Shown in pieces: positions 46,857-54,934 of a DNA stretch of 64,000 nt; position 1 is the stretch's first letter, and each line of letters begins with the position of its first letter. The position numbers and the translations under genes are program-made. Under the pieces are notes generated by a model, which worked only from the letters and a program-made list of their open reading frames with translations, did not search any database and was not told where the DNA came from. Source of the stretch: JAEZBP01 sp963832725 (GTDB lineage: Bacteria; Myxococcota_A; Polyangia; Polyangiales; Sandaracinaceae); contig CAWHVG010000005.1 in assembly GCA_963832725.1 (NCBI GenBank), positions 2,976,001 to 3,040,000 on the forward strand, in the 5' to 3' direction.

Positions 46857-48065
46857 ATGATGGAAGCAGTCGGCGCGGACATTCGCATCTGCACTCAATG
46901 CCGCGCCTCGTTCCGCGACCCGAGCCTGCGGGTTTGCCCCCGCGACGGCGGCGCGCTGGTCGCCTGGCGCGACGACCCGATGATCGGCCAGGTGCTCGGC
47001 GATCGCTATCAGATCGTCGAACCGCTCGGCCAAGGCGGGATGGGCTCGGTGTACCTCGCCGAGCGCCTCCCGGACGAGCTCGAGGTCGCGGTGAAGATCG
47101 TCCGGCCCGAGCACGCCGGAAACGCGACGGTGCACGAGCGCTTCCTGCGCGAGGTCCGGCACACCACCAGCATCTCGAGCCCCCACGTCGTCCGCATCCT
47201 CGACACGGGGATGAGCCAGGACGGCCGGGCGTTCCTGGTGATGGAGCGGCTGGAGGGCGAGAGCCTCACCGAGCGGCTCCGCCGGCCGCCGCCTCTGACG
47301 CCGCTGGAGGCGCTGCACGTGGCGCGCGACGTGGCCCTCGCGCTCGACGCCGCGCACAGCACCGGCGTCATCCACCGCGATCTGAAGCCCGACAACATCT
47401 TCCTCTGCCGCGACGGCACGGTGAAGGTGGTGGACTTCGGGATCGCCAAGGCGTTCGTCCAGGAGATCAACCACCGCGTGGCGGAGCCTTCGCTCACCGA
47501 GGCGCACCGCGTGGTCGGCACGCCCGTGTACATGAGCCCGGAGGTCATCACGAAGGAGGGCCTCTCGCCGGCCTCGGACCTCTACTCGCTCGGCGTGATC
47601 CTCTACGAGATGATGGTCGATGAGCCGCCCTTCTACGAGAAGGACGCCATCGGCACGATGTACAAGCACCTGCACGAGCAGCCCAAGCGGCTGCGCGAGG
47701 TCGACCCGCGGCTGGAGATCCCTGGCGCACTGGAGACCCTGGTCCGCGATCTCTTGGCCAAGAAGGCAGCCGACCGCCCCGCCAAAGCATCCGAGGTCGC
47801 GCGGCGGCTCGAAGCGCTGATGCGGATCGTGCGCGAGCGCCGGCCCGCCCCGGCCGCGGCGGGCGACCTCACCGCCGTCTGGAGTCCGGTTCAGAAGCAG
47901 GAGGCAAAGGGGGATCGCCGCCGGCTGGCGCTCCTGCTCGTCGCGGCCGTCCTGGCGCTCCTGATCGGGTTCGGCGCCACCGCAGCTGTGATCTGGTTCC
48001 TCGGCGCACGGCAGCGCGACGAGGTGCGCCTGCCCGAAGAGCGCGCCGCGAGCGCGCCGCGCTGA
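46857..48065 (+). CDS. Ser/Thr protein kinase with N-terminal Cys motif and C-terminal membrane helix
   Basis: 402 residues. An N-terminal zinc-ribbon-like motif (C12, C15, C27; the fourth ligand position is Asp) is followed by a Hanks-type kinase domain (~48-315). It has the glycine loop GQGGMGSVY, VAVKIV lysine, HRDLKPDN (D175), DFG and the activation segment GTPVYMSPE, all intact. A single hydrophobic helix (~355-382) comes near the C-terminus with only a short tail outside, so there is no extracellular sensor domain. ATG 46857 is followed by a second ATG. Such kinases are abundant in Myxococcota. Confidence 0.9.
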   Translation: MMEAVGADIRICTQCRASFRDPSLRVCPRDGGALVAWRDDPMIGQVLGDRYQIVEPLGQGGMGSVYLAERLPDELEVAVKIVRPEHAGNATVHERFLREVRHTTSISSPHVVRILDTGMSQDGRAFLVMERLEGESLTERLRRPPPLTPLEALHVARDVALALDAAHSTGVIHRDLKPDNIFLCRDGTVKVVDFGIAKAFVQEINHRVAEPSLTEAHRVVGTPVYMSPEVITKEGLSPASDLYSLGVILYEMMVDEPPFYEKDAIGTMYKHLHEQPKRLREVDPRLEIPGALETLVRDLLAKKAADRPAKASEVARRLEALMRIVRERRPAPAAAGDLTAVWSPVQKQEAKGDRRRLALLLVAAVLALLIGFGATAAVIWFLGARQRDEVRLPEERAASAPR

Positions 48066-48215
48066 CGTCCCACCAGCTCTTTCGTGGGGAAAAGAGCATC
48101 GCTGAGGGTCGAAGGGAACCTCGCGGTGTTCCTCACGGCTCCGGCGGCATGTCTTCGAGCGCTGTGGTACGCCCCCGTGCCGGCGCGTATCGGGCGTCGG
48201 CGGAGGCGACACAGG

Positions 48216-49843
48216 ATGGAGACCAGCGAGAAGTCTGCGGGCGGCAACGGCGTGACTGGCATGGCGGCTCCCCCGCCCGCATCGAGCCGATCGTGCACGA
48301 CGGCGCCATCCACCGCGTCTGTCCCTTCGATCTGAGGCCGCTCCCGCCCGTCCCGGTCGCGACCGAGGAGGATGTGAAGGAGGCCGTGTCGCGCGCCCGC
48401 CGCGCAGCGCGGATCTGGCGCAACCAGCCCTTCGACGAGCGGGTCGCGGCGCTCAAGCGCGCGGCCAAGCGCATGCTCGAGCAGCGCAACGAGATCCTCT
48501 CGCTGGTGAAGCTCGAGGGCGGCAAGGTCGACGTCGACGCGATGTTCACGGAGGCGCTCGGGCCGCTCGACTCGGTCGGCGGCTGGGCTCGCGTCGTGGG
48601 CAAGGCCATGCGCCGCAAGGTGCGCCTCAACCCGCTGAGCTTCCCCAAGAAGCGCGCACACGTCGAGCTCGTCCCGCGCGGCGTCATCGGCATCATCGCG
48701 CCCTGGAACTACCCCGTCTCCGGCCTCTACCGCTCCCTCCTGCCGGCGCTGCTGACCGGCAACGGCGTGGTGTTGAAGCCGAGCGAGTACACGCCGCTCA
48801 GCAGCCAGTGGCTCGCCGACCGGCTGGCGGCGGAGCTGCCGGAAGGGCTCGTGCAGGTCGTCCAGGGCGACGGCGCCGTGGGCCAGGCGCTGATCGACGC
48901 CGGCATCGACGCGTGCGTGTTCACCGGCTCCTCTCGGACCGGCAAGAAGGTGCGCGTCCGCTGCGCCGAGCTCGGCATCCCGAGCAGCATCGAGATGGGC
49001 GGCAACAATCCGGCCATCGTGCTCGCGGACTGCGACCTCGATCGCACCGTGGCCGGCATCACGCACTGGACGCTCCAGAACGCGGGCCAGTCCTGCGGGG
49101 CCATCGAGCTGGTCTACGTGGACAAGCGGATCGCCGACGCGTTCGTGAAGCGGATCGGCAACGCCTGGCGCAAGCTGAAGAGCGGCGACGGCGACTTCGC
49201 CGAGGTGGACATCGCGCCGCTCCAGAACGCGCGGCAGCTCGAGGTCGTCAAAGCGCACGTGGCCAACGCGCGCGACTTGGGCGCGAAGCTGGTCGTCGGC
49301 GGCGAGCCGATCGGGGCGGGCCTCGCTTTCGCGCCGACCATCCTCGATCATTGCACCGAGGCGATGGACGTCGTGCGCGACGAGACCTTCGGCCCGGTGC
49401 TGGCCATCGTCCGCGTCGACGGCGCGGCGGACGCCATCCGGCGCACCAACGCCGGCCGCTACGGCCTCGGCGCGTCGATCTGGACCTCGGACCTCGCGCG
49501 CGCCGAGCGGCTGGCCGAGCGGCTCGACGTCGGCGTCGTCGACGTGAACAACCACTCGATGACCGGCGCCATCCCGGATCTTCCGTGGAGCGGCGTGCGC
49601 GACACCGGCTTCGGCATCGCCAACAGCGAGCTCTCGTTGATGACCTTCTGCCGGCCCAAGAGCGTCCTCATCGACGAGAACAGCCAGCCGGATCCCTTCT
49701 GGATGCCCTTCGACGCGGCGGCGTTCGAGCTCGGCGACATCCTCGCCGACGCCCAGATCGCGCGCATCACCCGCGCCTGGAAGCTCCCGATCCTGATGAA
49801 CAAGCGGATCAAGCGCATTCAGCGCTTCTTCTCCGGCTCCTGA
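48216..49843 (+). CDS. Aldehyde dehydrogenase (frame break near 48270)
   Basis: About 542 residues. A NAD(P)-dependent aldehyde dehydrogenase fold with PWNYP (oxyanion Asn), VVLKPSE (cofactor Lys), SIEMGGNNP (general-base Glu), and catalytic Cys in NAGQSCG (~294). ETFGPV and a long C-terminus follow, ending with a basic amphipathic stretch (NKRIKRIQRFF). ATG 48216 has GGAGG 9 bp upstream, but one C is missing from the run at 48270-48274. With six C the protein reads on into RIEPIVHDG. If the break is real, GTG 48293 would give a slightly shorter but complete enzyme. The substrate is unknown. Confidence 0.87.
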
Positions 49844-49957
49844 TCCGCGCTCGCTCATCGGGCTCTCTCGAGCTCGCGGAGACGTGTTTCCGGAACGAGC
49901 CGCGCCGGCGCGCGTTGACTCCAATGCGTCGCATCTCGCGCGGCGCAGGGGAGACAC

Positions 49958-50149
49958 ATGCCGGTTCTGATCCTGCTCGCCTTCGCGTTTCTCGGCGTCG
50001 CGCTCGTCGGAGTGCTCGCGCTGCGAAAGTCGGACTCGAAGGAGACGGTGGTCGAGCGCCAGGTCCTCGTGACGCGCTGCGCACACTGCGCGGAGCTGAC
50101 GCCCGTCGACCTCAGCGCCTGTCGATCCTGCGGCGCCCGCCTCGGCTGA
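49958..50149 (+). CDS. Small membrane protein with zinc ribbon
   Basis: 63 residues. One N-terminal membrane helix (VLILLAFAFLGVALVGVLAL) is followed by a polar linker and a minimal zinc ribbon, CAHC ... CRSC, with the ribbon inside if the N-terminus is out. A GGGGAG Shine-Dalgarno precedes the ATG. It lies upstream of the two SPFH genes on the same strand (163 bp before the first). Function unknown. Confidence 0.7.
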   Translation: MPVLILLAFAFLGVALVGVLALRKSDSKETVVERQVLVTRCAHCAELTPVDLSACRSCGARLG

Positions 50150-50312
50150 TCTCCCGCGCTCGAACGATCGAAAATCGGTGCAACCCGCTCCGATTCTTGG
50201 AACGAGCGCCCGATCGATCCCGTTGTTCGTGGCGAGACGCGACGCCGATGTCGGGGGAAACGGCCGGTCGCGTCCCAGCGGCTCCGTGCTTCAGCGGAGC
50301 GAGGGAGGTCGA

Positions 50313-51182
50313 ATGTCGAGGCGCAAAGCGTCCGCGATCGGCGTGATCATCATCGCGTCGTTGCTGGCGATGATCACGGTCGTGTTGCAGGCGATGGGCG
50401 GGACGAACGCGTACACGCCGCCCGGCCACGAGGGCTACGTTCAGCATCAACCGCTCTGGATCGGTCACCGCGTCTTCGTCGACACGCAGACCGGACCGGC
50501 TTCGACCGGCTGGCGGTGGCGTCAGTTCGCGACGAACATCGACATGCGCCCGAGGACCTACTCCGAGGCGATGCAGATCTTCAGCGCCGACAACCTGAAC
50601 GTCAGCTTCGAGGCTCACGCGCGCATTCGGCTTCGTCCGGGCCGCGTGCGCGAGGTGGTCGAGCGCTACAGCGGTGACGACTGGTACGCGAACAACGTCC
50701 AGCGCCCTTACCGGACTGCCGTCCGCGAGATCGTCAGGCAGAACGAGGCGTTTCAGATCAAGGATCGGAGCGAGGCGCTCGGCGGCGCCATCCGCGATCG
50801 GCTCCGCCACGACTACGAAGGCACACCCTTCGAGGTGCTGAGCGTCTCGATCGGCAACATCGACTATCCGGAAGCGGTCGAGCAGCGCGTGGTCGCGAAC
50901 CTCGAGGCGGAGCAGCGGCGGCAGCGGATGGAGGTGGCGCGTCAGATCGCGGCGGTACGCGCGGAGATCCGCGAGACCCGGGCCCACGGCGAGGCGCAGG
51001 CGCAGGAGATCGAGCAGGCCACGTTGACGCCCCTCTTCGTGCAGCACGAAGCGGCGGATCTCTACGCCTCGCTGGCCGACGAGACAGACGACGACGACGG
51101 CACCGCTCACGCGCGGGTGATGGTGGTCGTCCCCACGCGAGGCGACGCGGCGGGCATCCCGCGGATCCACGGGGGGCGTTGA
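50313..51182 (+). CDS. SPFH/prohibitin-type membrane protein, copy 1
   Basis: 289 residues. An N-terminal signal-anchor helix (SAIGVIIIASLLAMITVVL) precedes an SPFH domain (~35-200, GHEGYVQHQPLWIG ... IGNIDYPEAVEQRV) and a helical, Gln/Arg/Glu-rich C-terminal coiled coil (EAEQRRQRMEVARQ). SPFH proteins oligomerise into membrane rings or scaffolds. The ATG at 50313 has GAGGGAGG upstream. It is closely related to the next gene, same length, but held by a transmembrane anchor rather than a lipid. Confidence 0.85.
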   Translation: MSRRKASAIGVIIIASLLAMITVVLQAMGGTNAYTPPGHEGYVQHQPLWIGHRVFVDTQTGPASTGWRWRQFATNIDMRPRTYSEAMQIFSADNLNVSFEAHARIRLRPGRVREVVERYSGDDWYANNVQRPYRTAVREIVRQNEAFQIKDRSEALGGAIRDRLRHDYEGTPFEVLSVSIGNIDYPEAVEQRVVANLEAEQRRQRMEVARQIAAVRAEIRETRAHGEAQAQEIEQATLTPLFVQHEAADLYASLADETDDDDGTAHARVMVVVPTRGDAAGIPRIHGGR

Positions 51183-51441
51183 GCGCGGCAGCCCTGCGGT
51201 CGATCGACCGCGGTCCTGCCGACGGCGACGTGGCTGGCGTCCCGCGCATTCGGTGCTGAACGCGTCGCCGCGGTCGACCGCGATCCGGCCGACGGCGACG
51301 CGGCCCGCCACGGGTGCATGCACGCGCCCGCTCCGCCGGCACCGAGCGGACCTCGACGGCCCTCGGGCTCACGAGAACGACGGTTGCGGTTCGAGAAGAG
51401 AAGGAGAGCCCGTACGGAACGGGCTGAGAGGAGAGAACACG

Positions 51442-52311
51442 ATGAGGAACGTGGTGACGTCGTTGGCGCTCGCGATGGCGCTCTTCGGCGCCGGTTGCAC
51501 GAACGAGACGACGCCGGAGGGTTACGAGGGATACCTCGTCTATCAGCCGATCGCGCTCGGACACGCGGGCTATGTCGGCTCACAGACGGGTCCGACCTCG
51601 ACGGGCCTCGTGTGGAGGCAGCACGTCGTGAACGTGGACATGCGGCCCAAGAACTACAGCGAGGACTTCCGCATCCTCAGCCGCGACAACCTCAACGTCG
51701 GCTTCCAGGCCCACGCCCGCGTCAGCCTCCGCGCCGGGAGCGTGCAGCGGGTCGTGGAGGAGCTCGGGCTCGGCGCCAGCAGTGGGATGCGCATGCCCTC
51801 CGAGGGCGATGGCCGAGAGGCCGTGGAGATCCCGGAGTGGTACGCGCGCAACGTCCAGCAGCCGTATCGCACCGCCGTTCGCGACATCGTCCATCACTAC
51901 GACGCGTACGACATCCAGTCGCACACCTCGGAGATCGGCGCCGCCATCCTCGCGCGCTTGCAGGAGCTCTACGCGGACACCCCGGTCCAGTTCGAGAGCG
52001 TCTCGATCGGCAACCTCGCCTACCCGAGCGCCATCGACGCCGAGATCCAGCGGAAGCTCTCGGCCGAGCAGGATCTCGAGCGCATGCACCGCGAGCAGCG
52101 CATCGCGGAGCAGGAGGCGGAGATCATGATCACCAACGCGCGCGGTCGCGCCGCAGCCCAGCGCATCGTCAACGAGACGCTCACGCCGCTCTACGTGCAG
52201 CACGAGATGCTCTCCTCGTTCGCGGCGCTCTCCCGCTCGGAGCGCGTGACCCTCATCGCCGCGCCCGTCGGCCAGAACGGGAGCTCTCCGGTCATCCTGC
52301 AGGTGCCCTGA
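51442..52311 (+). CDS. SPFH/prohibitin-type lipoprotein, copy 2
   Basis: 289 residues. The signal peptide has a lipobox (LFGAGC, C19), followed directly by the same SPFH domain (PEGYEGYLVYQPIALG, YARNVQQPYRTAVRDI, SIGNLAYPSAIDAEI) and a helical tail, with an insertion of ~14 residues relative to copy 1. Thus two paralogues differ mainly in membrane attachment, which suggests a mixed assembly on the periplasmic side. A GAGAGGAGAG purine tract precedes ATG 51442. The 259 bp between the copies hold an imperfect duplicated segment (GCCGACGGCGACG twice) and no gene. Confidence 0.85.
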   Translation: MRNVVTSLALAMALFGAGCTNETTPEGYEGYLVYQPIALGHAGYVGSQTGPTSTGLVWRQHVVNVDMRPKNYSEDFRILSRDNLNVGFQAHARVSLRAGSVQRVVEELGLGASSGMRMPSEGDGREAVEIPEWYARNVQQPYRTAVRDIVHHYDAYDIQSHTSEIGAAILARLQELYADTPVQFESVSIGNLAYPSAIDAEIQRKLSAEQDLERMHREQRIAEQEAEIMITNARGRAAAQRIVNETLTPLYVQHEMLSSFAALSRSERVTLIAAPVGQNGSSPVILQVP

Positions 52312-53208
52312 TCAGCGCTCCGCCGGCGCCCATCGGCGGCTGAGCGGGGCCAGCCAGGGCTGGATCCAGAGCTCGCCGCGGTGGGCACGGGTGGCCGCGA
52401 CGGTGCGGACGCCGATGCGGGTCAGGGTCAGCGCCACGAGCGGCACCGCCGACGCGAACGCGACCAAGCCCGGCGGCGCGAAGAGCGAGAGCGGCAACCC
52501 GCAGCAGCTCATCGAAAAGAGCGCGAGCGTCGTGCTCAGCCCGAAGAGCGCCAGGCTCTGTTTGGCGTGGAAGCGCACGAAGGGATCGCGCGAGCTCATG
52601 AGGTACCAGAAGGACGCTGCCAGGAAGAGACCGTCCAGCGGCGCGTTCGCGAGCGCGGCGGCGAGCCGCGGATCGTTCGGCACCAGCGGCCTCGATCGGC
52701 GCGCCGAGGCGGGCACCTCGGCTCGCGCGTCCAGAGCGTCGGCGAGGGCATTCGCTGTCTCGGAGAGGGCGCGCCCCTGCGCTCGCGGTACGCGGAGCAG
52801 CAGCTCGCTTCGGGCGTCGGCGTAGACCAGCGTCAGCGCGAACCCGGACCACGGCGCGCGGCCCGCTCGGATCCTCACCGCCCGAACGCCGCGCAGCACC
52901 GACATCGGCCGCCCCGGTCGCTCGATCAGCCGCTCGGCCAGATCGATCCGCACCACGCCGCGCACCACGCGGCCGCGTGCCATCGTCACCAACCCGACGA
53001 GCGCGATGACGCTGGCGATCGCCGCCCCCGCGCCCCAGCCGATCAGAAACGAGGTCGTCTCGCCGGCCGCGCCGATCCACGCCGCCGCCGAGGCCGTCAG
53101 CAGCACGAGCGGCGCGACCACGAACGCCCAGCGAGCCCCCCGCCCGAGCGCGTCCTCCGCGCAGGGGCGGACGACGAGCTGATCACCGCGATCCTCGAGG
53201 TAGCGCAT
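52312..53208 (-). CDS. Membrane protein with C-terminal DUF4870/Tic20-like domain
   Basis: 298 residues. The N-terminal part has two hydrophobic helices around residues 30-80 and a PH-like beta region. The C-terminal part reads DPFVRFHAKQSLALFGLSTT, the FHAKQ-type motif of DUF4870/Tic20-like four-helix membrane proteins, followed by two more helices. ATG 53208 is favoured for its GGAGG, though the spacing is tight; ATG 53295 would add 29 polar residues. It converges on the SPFH genes. Confidence 0.7.
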   Translation of the reverse strand: MRYLEDRGDQLVVRPCAEDALGRGARWAFVVAPLVLLTASAAAWIGAAGETTSFLIGWGAGAAIASVIALVGLVTMARGRVVRGVVRIDLAERLIERPGRPMSVLRGVRAVRIRAGRAPWSGFALTLVYADARSELLLRVPRAQGRALSETANALADALDARAEVPASARRSRPLVPNDPRLAAALANAPLDGLFLAASFWYLMSSRDPFVRFHAKQSLALFGLSTTLALFSMSCCGLPLSLFAPPGLVAFASAVPLVALTLTRIGVRTVAATRAHRGELWIQPWLAPLSRRWAPAER

Positions 53209-53329
53209 GTCCTCCGTCCGCGCGGCATAATCCGAGGCACGGCTGATTTCCACTCGCGGGAGGCGAACTCGGGCCAGCGCATCGGTAGCACCCATTGAGC
53301 AGCCGGCGCGAATCGGTGCACCATGGGGC

Positions 53330-53989
53330 ATGCTTATCCAATCGACTCGCGCTCTTGCTCTGATCCTCGGGCTCGCTCTCGCCGGTTGCGGCGGGGGTAA
53401 CCAGAACGGTGACGCCGGCGGTGCGGCGGACGGAGGTGGCACGGGCGATGGCGGCGGGACGGGCGACGGCGGCGGGACGGGCGACGGCGGCAGCACGAGC
53501 GACGGTGGCTCGACCGACGCGGGCGCTACGACGACGGACGCCGGCGGCACGAGCGACGGCGGCACGAGCGACGGCGGTGATGCCTCCCTGCCCGCGTGCG
53601 CCGGGATGGAGTGTACCGGCTTCGCGAGCGCGCTCGCGGCGGCGCCGCGGGACGCGACCAGCCTCGACAACTGCGTCGTCCAACTCCATCGAATCGACTG
53701 CTGCGGGGCGATGGCGGCGTACGGAGCGAACCACGCCGCCCGGGATATCCTCTGCCCCGCCGAGACGACCTGCGCGGCGACCTATCCCGCGTCTCCCGGC
53801 TGCAGCGACAGCACCATCACGGCCGACGACGGCATGACCACGACGAACCCGGACGACATCAAGCTGCGCCTCGGCGACACCGTCACCTGCCCGGCCGGCG
53901 TCTCGGGGCCCTGCTACCGCTGCGAGACCTTCGTCTGCGCCGGCGGGTGCGGAGGCGCGCCGGGAATCGCCGGCGGCTGCGCGCCCTGA
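53330..53989 (+). CDS. Lipoprotein with Gly/Asp/Thr repeats and Cys-rich domain
   Basis: 219 residues. Lipobox (LALAGC, C20), then a ~60-residue low-complexity stretch of repeating GDGGGT-type units, then a compact domain with ten or more cysteines (LPACAGMECTGF ... CCGAM ... CYRCETFVCAGGCGG). Secreted and disulphide-rich; function unknown. Such DGG-repeat lipoproteins are a hallmark of Sandaracinus-like genomes in my experience of the group. ATG 53330. Confidence 0.7.
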   Translation: MLIQSTRALALILGLALAGCGGGNQNGDAGGAADGGGTGDGGGTGDGGGTGDGGSTSDGGSTDAGATTTDAGGTSDGGTSDGGDASLPACAGMECTGFASALAAAPRDATSLDNCVVQLHRIDCCGAMAAYGANHAARDILCPAETTCAATYPASPGCSDSTITADDGMTTTNPDDIKLRLGDTVTCPAGVSGPCYRCETFVCAGGCGGAPGIAGGCAP

Positions 53990-54057
53990 TCGTTCGGGTC
54001 GTTGCCAGCTGAGCTCGCGGTCGTGCGACGGAGGGTCTCGACCCGACCGCGCGGCGC

Positions 54058-54750
54058 TCAGCGGACGCGCAGGGTGGCCTCGAAGGGGCTGACGCCGTCG
54101 CCCTCGTCCGAGATGGTGACCGTCCCTTGCGCGAGGTCGAGCTGGATGCGCGGGTCGCCGTCGAGCGCGCTGTGGCCGGTGTCGCGGGCGCTGATCGGTC
54201 GGCCGTCTTCGAGCTCGCAGGGCACGTAGCCGGCGGTCTGGGCCCGGTTCGGGTAGAGCACCTGCCCGTCGCAGACCACCCGGACCAGGCAGTTGAACTG
54301 ACCCGTCCGCACCGGCAGCACGCGGATCTGACAGCGCGCGCCCGGCGACACCGAGAGCACGCCCTCGGTGCTCACCAGGCTGGCCTCGCGCTCCGTCGGG
54401 TAGAAGGGCAGCGGGACCCCGCCGTCCTCTTCGACGTGGAAGGAGCGCCGCATGGCCGCCATCTGCGGATCGAAGTGATCGTCGTCCATCGGACCGTTCG
54501 GGATCAATCCGTCGCGGCTCGGCGTGGGCCCGGGCGGCGGCTCGGCGTTCTCGCGGCCCCACTGGTGGTGATGCCATGCGTCCGAGCTGTGGCCTTCGGC
54601 CTCGGAGACGTCGTCCTCGTCGATCGCGTCGGCGACCATGCCCCCTTCCGGCAGAGGCTCCTCGGTCACGCGGTAGACGAGGTAGCCGCCGCCGGCGAGG
54701 AACGCGAGCAGCACGAGGAGCAGCGGGAGACGGATACGGTCGTTCTTCAT
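54058..54750 (-). CDS. Hypothetical membrane-anchored or secreted protein
   Basis: 230 residues. One N-terminal hydrophobic helix (LPLLLVLLAFLAGGGYLVY), a His/Asp/Pro-rich linker (including HHHQW), and a C-terminal beta domain with four cysteines (RCQIRVLPVRTGQFNCLVRV, CDGQ, CELEDG). No family recognised. A perfect 13-bp inverted repeat lies 23 bp upstream of its start. Confidence 0.65.
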   Translation of the reverse strand: MKNDRIRLPLLLVLLAFLAGGGYLVYRVTEEPLPEGGMVADAIDEDDVSEAEGHSSDAWHHHQWGRENAEPPPGPTPSRDGLIPNGPMDDDHFDPQMAAMRRSFHVEEDGGVPLPFYPTEREASLVSTEGVLSVSPGARCQIRVLPVRTGQFNCLVRVVCDGQVLYPNRAQTAGYVPCELEDGRPISARDTGHSALDGDPRIQLDLAQGTVTISDEGDGVSPFEATLRVR

Positions 54751-54772
54751 GGCGCGAGCGCTGACCCCGCCA

Positions 54773-54813
54773 GAGAGTCGAACCGTTTACGGGAGGTGAG
54801 CGGTTCGACTCTC
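54773..54813. repeat. Perfect 13-bp inverted repeat
   Basis: GAGAGTCGAACCG (54773-54785) and CGGTTCGACTCTC (54801-54813) pair without mismatch around a 15-nt loop. It lies between the hybrid kinase stop (54935) and the next minus-strand gene start (54750). No T-tract follows. A terminator or an operator are the options. Confidence 0.75.
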
Positions 54814-54934
54814 CAGAACGCGCGGCGGTCGAGCAACCTTCCGACGCCGCGGGACGCGAGAGGTTCCCGCAGGTTCGGGCGCGAAGGCGGCGTGCGCAAG
54901 CGGCGTCGCGCAGGATGAGCGCCGCGCAGCGCCC

